Below are positions 19,900 to 26,986 of a DNA stretch of 64,000 bases, one piece after another (positions within the stretch are counted from its first letter, which is position 1; each line of letters opens with the position of its first letter). The stretch is taken from assembly GCA_017308575.1 (NCBI GenBank), contig JAFKEQ010000003.1:1116001-1180000 (forward strand). The letters run 5' to 3'. This DNA comes from Afipia sp. (GTDB taxonomy: Bacteria; Pseudomonadota; Alphaproteobacteria; Rhizobiales; Xanthobacteraceae). The position numbers were made by a program, and so were the translations under genes. The notes under the pieces are model-generated. The model searched no databases, had not been told where the DNA came from, and saw only the letters and a list, made by a program, of their open reading frames with translations.

Positions 19900-20982
19900 A
19901 TGCGGACTGACCTGTTCGATTTCGATCTTCCGGAAGGCAATATCGCGCTGAGGCCTGTCAGCCCGCGCGATGCCGCGCGCATGCTTGTGGTGAAGCCGGG
20001 CGAACAACTCGTCGATGCCGCTGTGCGCGATCTGCCGGGCTATCTCCGGGCCGGCGATCAACTCGTGGTCAACGACACTAAAGTGATCCCGGCACAATTG
20101 TCCGGCCGCCGTATTGGCCGCGAGACCGAGCCGAAGATCGACGCGACGCTGATCAAGCGTCTGGACGGCTCCCGCTGGCAGGCGCTGGTGCGCCCCGCGA
20201 AGAAACTGGCCGTCGGCGACGCCATCCGTTTCGGGAATGAAGGCCGGGTGTGCCTGCTCGGCAATCTCGATGCGCAGGTCGAGCACAAGGGCGAGAACGG
20301 CGAAGTGACGCTGTCATTCGCTTTTCATGGCCCAGTGCTGGATCAGGCTATCGCCGATGTCGGTGCGCCGCCGCTGCCGCCTTACATCGCGTCCCGCCGG
20401 ACGGCCGATGAGCAGGACTCCGCCGACTATCAGACGATGTTCGCGGTCAATGAAGGCGCGGTCGCCGCGCCGACGGCGGGGCTGCACTTCACCTCGGAAC
20501 TTGAGACGGCGCTGCGCGAGCAAGGCATCGGCCTGCATCGTCTGACGCTGCATGTCGGAGCGGGGACCTTCCTGCCGGTGAAGGCGGAAGATACGTCCAG
20601 CCACAAGATGCATGCGGAGTGGGGCACGGTGTCTGCTGCCACGGCCGATGCGCTCAACGCGGCGCGTGCCGATGGCGGCCGCGTGGTGGCCGTGGGGACG
20701 ACCTCGCTGCGCCTGCTGGAAAGCGCCGCCGCCGGGAACGGCGTGATCCAACCGTTTACCGGAGAAACGTCGATCTTCATTACGCCCGGGTATCAGTTCA
20801 GGGCGGTCGATATCCTGATGACCAACTTCCATCTGCCGCGCTCGACGCTGTTCATGCTGGTGTCGGCCTTCAGCGGTCTTGAAACGATGCAGCAGGCCTA
20901 TGCCCACGCCATCGCGCAGGGCTATCGCTTTTATTCGTATGGCGACGCATCGCTGTTGTTTCGCGGGTCAAGAAACGGATGA
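19900..20982 (+). CDS. queA: S-adenosylmethionine:tRNA ribosyltransferase-isomerase
   Basis: QueA transfers and rearranges the ribosyl group of SAM onto preQ1 in tRNA, giving epoxyqueuosine. The ATG at 19900 ([17 protein letters not shown]) is preferred over a TTG nine bases earlier; 360 residues result. Conserved stretches are [49 protein letters not shown] and [19 protein letters not shown]. The stop overlaps the tgt start by four bases, so the two queuosine enzymes are translationally coupled. Confidence 0.97.
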   Translation: MRTDLFDFDLPEGNIALRPVSPRDAARMLVVKPGEQLVDAAVRDLPGYLRAGDQLVVNDTKVIPAQLSGRRIGRETEPKIDATLIKRLDGSRWQALVRPAKKLAVGDAIRFGNEGRVCLLGNLDAQVEHKGENGEVTLSFAFHGPVLDQAIADVGAPPLPPYIASRRTADEQDSADYQTMFAVNEGAVAAPTAGLHFTSELETALREQGIGLHRLTLHVGAGTFLPVKAEDTSSHKMHAEWGTVSAATADALNAARADGGRVVAVGTTSLRLLESAAAGNGVIQPFTGETSIFITPGYQFRAVDILMTNFHLPRSTLFMLVSAFSGLETMQQAYAHAIAQGYRFYSYGDASLLFRGSRNG

Positions 20983-22112
20983 GCGTTCCCAATCACTTTA
21001 CGCTGCACGGCCGTGACGGCGACGCCCGCACTGGCGAACTCGTGACGCCGCATGGCGTGGTGCGCACGCCCGCCTTCATGCCGGTTGGAACAGCAGGTGC
21101 CATGAAGGGCATTCACTGGCGCGACATTCGCGAGACCGGCGCGGATATCGTGCTTGGCAACACCTATCACCTGATGCTGCGGCCCGGTGCGGAGCGGGTC
21201 GCGGCGCTCGGCGGTTTGCAAAAATTCACCACATGGAATGGCCCGATGCTGACCGACTCCGGCGGCTTTCAGGTCATGTCGCTCGCCAAGCTGCGCAAGG
21301 TAACCGAGCATGCGGTGACGTTCAGTTCGCACATCGACGGCGCCAAGGTGGAATTGTCGCCCGAGCGATCCATCGAGGTGCAGCGGCTGCTTGGCTCCGA
21401 CATCGCCATGCAACTCGACGAATGCGTGCGGCTGCCGGCGGATCGTGCGGAAATCGATCGGGCGATGCAGCTTTCGATCCGCTGGGCGGAGCGCAGCAAG
21501 CGTGCCTTCGAGACCGCGCCTGCCGGATACATGCTGTTCGGCATCGTGCAGGGCGGGGATATTCCTGATCTTCGCCGCGACAGCGCGCGCGCGCTGATCG
21601 ACATCGGTTTTCACGGCTATGCGGTCGGCGGCCTCGCCGTCGGCGAACCGCAGGACGTGATGCTGGCGATGATCGAGGAGGTTGCGCCGCTACTGCCGCA
21701 GGATCGGCCGCGCTACCTGATGGGTGTCGGTACGCCTGACGACATGCTGGAAGCCATCGCGCGCGGCATCGACATGTTCGACTGCGTGATGCCGACGCGG
21801 AATGGCCGCCACGGCCATGCCTTCACACGCCATGGCGTGCTCAACCTGCGCAATGCCCGTCATGCCGATGACCCGCGGCCGCTGGATGAGGAAAGCCCGT
21901 GGCGTTCTACCAGCGGCTATTCGCGAGCCTATCTGCATCATCTGGTCAAATCCGACGAAGCGCTCGGCGCGATGCTGCTGTCGGAGATCAACATCGCCTA
22001 CTATCAGACCCTGATGCAGGGTGCGCGCGCAGCCATCGCAGCGGGAACATTCAATGCGTTCCGTGACGCAACGCGTGAAGGCTGGGCAAAGGGCGATATT
22101 CCGCCGCGCTAG
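20979..22112 (+). CDS. tgt: tRNA-guanine transglycosylase lacking the usual zinc cysteines
   Basis: Tgt swaps guanine-34 for preQ1 in tRNAs with GUN anticodons. The 377-residue protein has the catalytic base region [12 protein letters not shown] (Asp93), the nucleophile region [18 protein letters not shown] (Asp268) and GGLAVGEP. In typical bacterial enzymes a C-x-C-x2-C motif follows PLDPE and, with a later His, binds structural zinc. Here residues 304-312 read EESPWRSTS, with no cysteine. His320 and His321 (AYLHHL) remain. The active-site residues look intact, so activity is likely. It is coupled to queA and is probably the last gene of the operon. Confidence 0.96.
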   Translation: MSVPNHFTLHGRDGDARTGELVTPHGVVRTPAFMPVGTAGAMKGIHWRDIRETGADIVLGNTYHLMLRPGAERVAALGGLQKFTTWNGPMLTDSGGFQVMSLAKLRKVTEHAVTFSSHIDGAKVELSPERSIEVQRLLGSDIAMQLDECVRLPADRAEIDRAMQLSIRWAERSKRAFETAPAGYMLFGIVQGGDIPDLRRDSARALIDIGFHGYAVGGLAVGEPQDVMLAMIEEVAPLLPQDRPRYLMGVGTPDDMLEAIARGIDMFDCVMPTRNGRHGHAFTRHGVLNLRNARHADDPRPLDEESPWRSTSGYSRAYLHHLVKSDEALGAMLLSEINIAYYQTLMQGARAAIAAGTFNAFRDATREGWAKGDIPPR

Positions 22113-22115
22113 GGT

Positions 22116-22328
22116 TTAGTTGCAGACAATGCGCGTCGAGTGCTTGGTCACGAAACCGTAACCGCAATTGTCGCAGGTCCACAGGTAACTGATCACGTCG
22201 TCAGCCAGAAAAGCCGAGGCTTCGGCTGCGATCATGGAGTCCGCGCACACGGCGCAGACAGGGCGATCCGCCACACGCGGAGGAAGCCGTGACGGTGTGG
22301 TCGACAGGAATTCAGCAAGTGCTGGCAT
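22116..22328 (-). CDS. Small zinc-ribbon-like protein of unknown function
   Basis: A 70-residue protein with two C-x2-C knuckles, VCAVCADS and WTCDNCGYGF, spaced 26 residues apart, plus a final cysteine in RIVCN. This is the pattern of a zinc ribbon. A strong GGAGG site precedes the ATG at 22328. It faces tgt with three bases between the stops. Proteins like this are conserved but unstudied; DNA, RNA or protein binding cannot be told apart. Confidence 0.75.
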   Translation of the reverse strand: MPALAEFLSTTPSRLPPRVADRPVCAVCADSMIAAEASAFLADDVISYLWTCDNCGYGFVTKHSTRIVCN

Positions 22329-22556
22329 CGTGACCTCCGTTCGAAACTGAAGCTCGCAAGAACTATAGACTCAAGACCGTGAAGTTGTCGCAACACAAAT
22401 GCGTTTGTTTTGCGAAATCGGTTTTGCGATGCAGCGGTGGAAGATGGCGGATTGACGCTTGCCTCCGTCGCAGTGTGCGCTCTTAATGGCGGAAAGCGCG
22501 CGTTTTAAGCGCATTTTCTTGAACGCTGTTCGACAGCTTGGTTTCGGAGAAACACC

Positions 22557-23531
22557 ATGGATACCAAATCGGATTCCATCGCATCGCAGGCAGGACGCGG
22601 TCGAGTTTACGACAGCATCGTTGATGCATTCGGCAATACGCCGACCGTCCGGCTGCGCCGTCTGCCGGAGCAGAACGGTGTGAAGGCGACAATTCTCGCC
22701 AAACTTGAATATTTCAATCCGGCTGCCAGCGTGAAGGACCGCATCGGTGCCGCAATGGTCATCGCCATGGAGAAGGCCGGCATCATCAATCAGGACACCG
22801 TTCTGATCGAACCGACGTCGGGCAATACCGGCATTGCGCTGGCTTTCGTGGCTGCTTCGCGCGGCTACCGCCTGAAGCTTGTAATGCCGGAGTCGATGTC
22901 GATCGAGCGGCGCAAGATGCTGGCTTTCCTTGGCGCGGAAATCGTCTTGACGCCTGCGGCGCAGGGCATGAAAGGCGCGATCGCCACGGCGGAGGAATTG
23001 ATCCGCACCACGCCGAATTCCGTAATGCCGCAGCAGTTCAAGAACCTCGCCAATCCGGAGGTGCATCGCCGCACCACCGCCGAGGAAATCTGGAACGACA
23101 CGCAGGGCAACATCGATATTTTCGTTGCAGGTGTCGGCACGGGCGGCACCATCACCGGCGTCGGCCAGGTATTGAAGCCACGCAAGCCATCCTTGCGCGT
23201 GGTGGCTGTCGAGCCGGTGGAGAGTGCGGTGCTGTCGGGTGGCCAGCACTCGCCGCACAAGATTCAGGGCATCGGCGCAGGCTTTGTGCCGGATATTCTG
23301 GATCGTGCGGTGATCGACGAGATCATCCAGGTCGACAGCGCGACAGCTATCGCGACGTCCCGTGCGATGGCCCGGACCGAAGGTATTCCCGGCGGGATCT
23401 CGTCGGGTGCGGCTATTGCCGCTGCGCTGGAGCTTGGCAAGCGGCCCGAGAATGCGGGCAAGACCATCCTTGCAATCGTTCCGTCGTTCTCAGAGCGCTA
23501 CCTGTCGACCGCGCTGTTTGAAGGAATCTGA
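22557..23531 (+). CDS. cysK: Cysteine synthase A
   Basis: CysK makes cysteine from O-acetylserine and sulfide with pyridoxal phosphate. The 324-residue protein has the PLP lysine in [14 protein letters not shown], the substrate loop [13 protein letters not shown], and the phosphate-binding [28 protein letters not shown] lies near the C-terminus. A GGAGA site precedes the ATG. The 228 bases before it are free of genes and should hold the promoter. The next gene starts two bases after the stop. Confidence 0.95.
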   Translation: MDTKSDSIASQAGRGRVYDSIVDAFGNTPTVRLRRLPEQNGVKATILAKLEYFNPAASVKDRIGAAMVIAMEKAGIINQDTVLIEPTSGNTGIALAFVAASRGYRLKLVMPESMSIERRKMLAFLGAEIVLTPAAQGMKGAIATAEELIRTTPNSVMPQQFKNLANPEVHRRTTAEEIWNDTQGNIDIFVAGVGTGGTITGVGQVLKPRKPSLRVVAVEPVESAVLSGGQHSPHKIQGIGAGFVPDILDRAVIDEIIQVDSATAIATSRAMARTEGIPGGISSGAAIAAALELGKRPENAGKTILAIVPSFSERYLSTALFEGI

Positions 23532-23533
23532 GC

Positions 23534-23776
23534 ATGTCGTCACCTCCGCGCCGGCCGCGCACGCTCAGTGATGCCAAGACGGAAGCCGAAGCCGCCTTCA
23601 AGGCCGTCACCAAGAAGGAGCCGGAGGCCGTGCCGAAGAAGATGGCCATTCCCGGGGTGAAGGAACTCGTCTCGCTCCGGATCGATCAGGACGTGTTGGA
23701 GCATTTTCAGGAGGGCGGTCCCGGTTGGCAGGATCGCATCAATGCAGCGCTGCGTAAGGCGGCCGGAAAGAGTTAG
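23534..23776 (+). CDS. BrnA-like (DUF4415) antitoxin-family protein
   Basis: An 80-residue protein whose C-terminal half, KELVSLRIDQDVLEHFQEGG then GWQDRINAALRKAAG, matches the ribbon-helix-helix domain of BrnA antitoxins. The N-terminal half is charged and probably disordered. BrnA normally sits after its toxin BrnT, a small RNase. Here the gene before it is cysK and no BrnT-like gene is seen. It may therefore be a lone DNA-binding regulator, possibly acting on the cysK operon, but that is only a guess from position. Confidence 0.8.
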   Translation: MSSPPRRPRTLSDAKTEAEAAFKAVTKKEPEAVPKKMAIPGVKELVSLRIDQDVLEHFQEGGPGWQDRINAALRKAAGKS

Positions 23777-23778
23777 TT

Positions 23779-24705
23779 TCAGGCCACGCGGTTGGCGCGG
23801 GCCGCTTCCTTCTGGGCGTCGAAGTCACGGCGGCGACGGGCAAGATCGTCCGGCGACATGCGCTCCACGTTGTTGTAATCGAGCTTCCACGACGCATCGG
23901 CGTTCCAGCGCAGCGGCGACTGGACGGTCGTCTGCGGTCCCGGCGCGCTCTCCAGCACCTTTAGCGCCAGCTCGAGCGTGAAAGCCTGCGAGGCGACGTC
24001 ATGAGGCTTGCCGGCGGAGTTGCCGAGCGGAAAATCGCTGAACAGGAAGCGGGGCACTGCGGCATGTTCCACAATGTCCTTGGCGCATCCCATGACGACG
24101 GTGGCAATCCCGTTGGCTTCAAGATGCCGCGCCGTCAGCGCGACGGTCTGATGGCACACCGGGCAGTTCGGTACGAGCACTGCGGCATCGACATTGTCGG
24201 CCTTGCAGCGCGTCAGAATCTCCGGCGCATCCGTCTCGATGGTAACGCGATGGCTGCGGTTGGTCGGTGCGCCGAAGAAACGCGGCGCGACTTCGCCGAT
24301 GCGCCCTTCGGCCGCGAGGCGATGAATCTGCGCCAGCGGAAACCAGGTATTCATGTCGGTCGCGGTGGTGTGGGCGCGGTCGTAGGCGATGTGGGAGATG
24401 CGCAGATCATGCGGCTGCGCCGTATCGCCGTCGTAGACCTGATAGAACTTGGCGCTGCCGTTGTAGAGCGCGCCCGGTCCCTGATCGCCTTTTGTGGGAT
24501 CGAAGCGCGCCGCGGTCGTGATGATCGCCACGCGCGACTTTGAAAGGGGTTTGGTCAGCGGCTGAAAGGGCGCTTCGATATTGTGAGCCCAGCGATAGGG
24601 CGTGTCGTAGCCGATGGCGAGATAGTAATCGCGCGTGCGCTGCATATAAGGAACGGGCACGTCGAAGTCGCGGGGGGCATCGGGCGAGGTTTGCGAATCC
24701 GTCAT
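23779..24705 (-). CDS. Glycine/sarcosine/betaine reductase selenoprotein B-like protein, cysteine form
   Basis: A 308-residue protein resembling the GrdB/PrdB family. VPVPYMQRTRDYYLAIGYD is at the N-terminus, RVAIITTAARFDPTKGDQG marks the first nucleotide-like fold, and AVLVPNCPVCHQTVALTARH (about residues 182-201) is the redox segment. Where reductase B subunits carry selenocysteine, this has the pair CPVC and no in-frame UGA. The partner subunits A and C of an amino acid reductase are absent from the window. Aerobic proteobacteria carry such lone copies with unknown role. It converges on the BrnA-like gene with two bases between them. Confidence 0.75.
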   Translation of the reverse strand: MTDSQTSPDAPRDFDVPVPYMQRTRDYYLAIGYDTPYRWAHNIEAPFQPLTKPLSKSRVAIITTAARFDPTKGDQGPGALYNGSAKFYQVYDGDTAQPHDLRISHIAYDRAHTTATDMNTWFPLAQIHRLAAEGRIGEVAPRFFGAPTNRSHRVTIETDAPEILTRCKADNVDAAVLVPNCPVCHQTVALTARHLEANGIATVVMGCAKDIVEHAAVPRFLFSDFPLGNSAGKPHDVASQAFTLELALKVLESAPGPQTTVQSPLRWNADASWKLDYNNVERMSPDDLARRRRDFDAQKEAARANRVA

Positions 24706-24816
24706 GGTTTATGGTTCCGAATTTGTTGAAACAGCCGTAGCAGATGCGGGTCAGCTCAGCCATATTCAAGGACGGAATGCCGGCCATTCCGGCATGAGGG
24801 TAAGGACATTCACCCG

Positions 24817-24987
24817 ATGACGGGACCGAAGACGAAAGATAGGCCCAAGAACGGCAAGCCGAAGTCCTCGAAGGATCCGACCGATGGGGCGCCGTTCAAG
24901 GTGGATCCCGAAAGCGACGACTTCGCTACGCCGCGCAACGATCTCAGCGAAGACGAACTGAAGGAGCAGGAAGACCGGCGACGCTGA
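24817..24987 (+). CDS. Small charged protein of unknown function
   Basis: A 56-residue frame found by reading the sequence: MTGPKTKDRPKNGKPKSSKD at the start and LSEDELKEQEDRRR at the end. An AAGG site lies about 11 bases upstream. Third codon positions are almost all G or C, as in real genes of this window. The N-terminal half is basic and the C-terminal half acidic, with little predicted fold. No family is recognised. Confidence 0.55.
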   Translation: MTGPKTKDRPKNGKPKSSKDPTDGAPFKVDPESDDFATPRNDLSEDELKEQEDRRR

Positions 24988-25132
24988 GGATGCTTGTCGT
25001 CCCACCAATGTACACACGGTGTTGCGACCCGCCGTCGGCACTTCCAAGGCATTGCGGGATTTTATGGTGAGAGAAAATCCGAGGGATGTTTACATCGAGG
25101 CGGTGCTTTTCGCAGCCTCCCAGGGCGCTGGT

Positions 25133-25819
25133 TTATTCTTTCCACTTGTCCAGGTAGCGAGCGTAACCGGCCTTCCATTCACTGGAAGAAAAGTTTCCCC
25201 CGCTCTCATGAATCAATCCAAGCGGGATGGTTCCCATGCGAAGGTTCTTCCTCTCAGCTTGTCGGCAAAAGTCGAGATCGTAAAAGTGGAAATCGAATCT
25301 TTCGTCGAATTGGATTTCATGCTTTCGCAAGATCGAATTTTTTGCCGCGAGGAAAACGCCATCCATAAGTTTGCACGGTTGGCCGGGAGGGCCGAAGCCG
25401 GCGATCGTGCAAGGAAATTGCTTTCCATGCCCGACGACGCCACTGAGATTTGACCGATCATCCCAAGTGAATTTGTCGTCAATGAATGCCCATGCCGGTT
25501 GTTTGGGGACTCGTCGTTTGTTTCCCGCGAGGCCCAAAATATCGAATTGTTGAAATCCCCAATAAATCTTGTCGAGCCAGAAGAAGTCGATGAGAAGGAC
25601 GTCGTCGTGCACGAAGATGAGAATGTCGTCCACTGAAGAGGTTGAAATTGCGTCATTATAGCAAACCGAGAGGGATCGGGTATTGCTGAAGTATATTTTA
25701 CTTCGTATTGGAAATTGTGAGTATGACTGTGAAATTGATCGCCCAAGACCAGACTTTGAATAGAAGTCCGTTTTGTTGTAGCGGGTGGCGCTCACAATAA
25801 CGACTGTCTGCATAACCAT
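25133..25819 (-). CDS. Family 2-like glycosyltransferase in AT-rich DNA
   Basis: A 228-residue protein with features of GT-A glycosyltransferases: an N-terminal VVIVSATRYNK, the acidic pair in DDILIFVHDDVLLID (about residues 64-78), the acceptor-side LMDGVFLAAKNSILRKH, and HFYDLDFCRQAERKNLRMG. It has no membrane segment and probably decorates a surface polysaccharide. Codons are rich in A and T, unlike every neighbour, so horizontal acquisition is likely. Met3 (25813) is an alternative start. It lies next to a similarly AT-rich small gene on the 3' side of tRNA-Lys. Confidence 0.75.
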   Translation of the reverse strand: MVMQTVVIVSATRYNKTDFYSKSGLGRSISQSYSQFPIRSKIYFSNTRSLSVCYNDAISTSSVDDILIFVHDDVLLIDFFWLDKIYWGFQQFDILGLAGNKRRVPKQPAWAFIDDKFTWDDRSNLSGVVGHGKQFPCTIAGFGPPGQPCKLMDGVFLAAKNSILRKHEIQFDERFDFHFYDLDFCRQAERKNLRMGTIPLGLIHESGGNFSSSEWKAGYARYLDKWKE

Positions 25820-25868
25820 TCCGATTGAAGTCCTGATATTTTGATCGAAGTGTTTTGGGAAATTCCAG

Positions 25869-26057
25869 ATGGACTTCTATGTTACCATGTTGGCGGGCTG
25901 CGTCGGAGTGGCTCTTGTCTGCTATGTTAACGTCGTAGAGAGACGCCGATTACGCAATTGGAAACCAGGCCGGCTTTCGACGACGCCTCTGATGTTTTTG
26001 GGCGCTATCGTGGTGCTGGTGTCGGTTGCTCGACTTTTGGTTGGATTCGGGCGCTAG
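25869..26057 (+). CDS. Small membrane protein, two transmembrane segments
   Basis: A 62-residue frame with two hydrophobic stretches, MLAGCVGVALVCYVNVV and LMFLGAIVVLVSVARLLVGF, joined by a basic loop ERRRLRNWKPGR. It is divergent from the glycosyltransferase with 49 bases between the starts. No family is recognised. The AT-rich composition suggests it arrived with the glycosyltransferase. Confidence 0.5.
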   Translation: MDFYVTMLAGCVGVALVCYVNVVERRRLRNWKPGRLSTTPLMFLGAIVVLVSVARLLVGFGR

Positions 26058-26317
26058 GTCATCCGTTCGAACGAGACGAATACACTCAATTGGCCGAGGC
26101 GTACGATGCGTGTGCCGCCCCGGCATCTGAAGCAAAGATCAACGCGGTTCCTGCAGCATCGGACTCCGATACGATCCCTCTTTTTAAATATCTGATTTGG
26201 AAATCCAGCTGTTCGCCGAGGGTTTTCTAGGCCCTCAATCCGTAGATGTGATGTTCACGTGCGTCGCACCTGAAAACTTTGGCACGAATGAAGGAACGGG
26301 CAAACTAGTTGGTTTCA

Positions 26318-26393
26318 TGGTGAGCGCGGAGGGACTCGAACCCTCGACCCCATGATTAAAAGTCACGTGCTCTACCGCCTGAGCTACGCGCTC
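26318..26393 (-). tRNA. tRNA-Lys (anticodon TTT)
   Basis: Reading the minus strand, a 76-base cloverleaf is complete. The acceptor stem is GAGCGCG/CGCGCTC, followed by TA, a D arm GCTC-AGGCGGTA-GAGC, an anticodon loop CTTTTAA, and a T arm GAGGG-TTCGAGT-CCCTC. The discriminator is A and CCA is encoded. The anticodon TTT reads lysine codons. The 3' end points toward the AT-rich genes at 25.1-26.1 kb, the side on which integrating elements normally insert. Confidence 0.96.
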
Positions 26394-26548
26394 ACGTTGG
26401 GGGTGTGTAGGTGGCGGGCGGATGCGGGTCAAGTGCAGCCTGCCATTGAAATAACAGATGAAACTGTCGGAAATCGAATGAGTTGCCTTGCCCGCTCCGC
26501 GAGCGGTATGTGGCATCTGTGCATAAAGCCGGATTGGACGCCTGAGGC

Positions 26549-26935
26549 ATGAACGAAAGACGAACATTTTCCTGTGCAGCGGCTGTGGTCCTGTTCGCCG
26601 CCTGCATATCGAATCCGATGCCCGTCCGGGCCGACGACGAGACCGACGGTATGATCGAGACAGCCGTCGCCGCCGTTGGCGAGGTTCTGGCCATGGGAGA
26701 CCTGTGCGACTGGAATTTCTCCGGCAAGGTCGACAGGCTGCTTCAGGACGGCGCAAAGGCTCTGCAGCTTAGCGCGGGCCAGCAGAAAGACATGCGCGCC
26801 CGTATCGCCGAAGCGCGCCGCGAGACGTTCGGGCACTTCTCAGCGAGCGGTCAGGCGCGCCTCCGGGCTGATATCTGCAAGCCGGAGGAACGGGTCCGGC
26901 TTGAGACGATGATCGGGCGCATTTCGTTTGAATAA
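26549..26935 (+). CDS. Secreted protein of unknown function
   Basis: A 128-residue protein with a signal peptide (about 1-28, ending MPVRA, with a possible lipobox-like cysteine at position 19). The mature part has one cysteine in MGDLCDWNF and one in RADICKPEE, probably a disulfide, with helical segments between, such as GAKALQLSAGQQKDMRARIAE. Similar small periplasmic proteins occur in related genomes without known function. It sits alone between tRNA-Lys and the glucan locus. Confidence 0.7.
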   Translation: MNERRTFSCAAAVVLFAACISNPMPVRADDETDGMIETAVAAVGEVLAMGDLCDWNFSGKVDRLLQDGAKALQLSAGQQKDMRARIAEARRETFGHFSASGQARLRADICKPEERVRLETMIGRISFE

Positions 26936-26986
26936 GCGTGACGCCGGTCTCGTTTGAGGAACCGGCGAGCGCGCGAATCTTTCGGT

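Noticed and set aside
25019..25453. 144-codon plus-strand frame opposite the glycosyltransferase
   Set aside because: The minus-strand frame has the DD and FYDLDF features of a GT-A enzyme; the plus frame has none.
25958..26230. 90-codon frame overlapping the small membrane gene
   Set aside because: Overlaps a better frame with two clear membrane helices and has no start site.
25064..26324. ATGGTGAG repeat as a definite attachment site pair
   Set aside because: Eight bases can match by chance over this distance and no integrase is present; kept only as weak support for the island.
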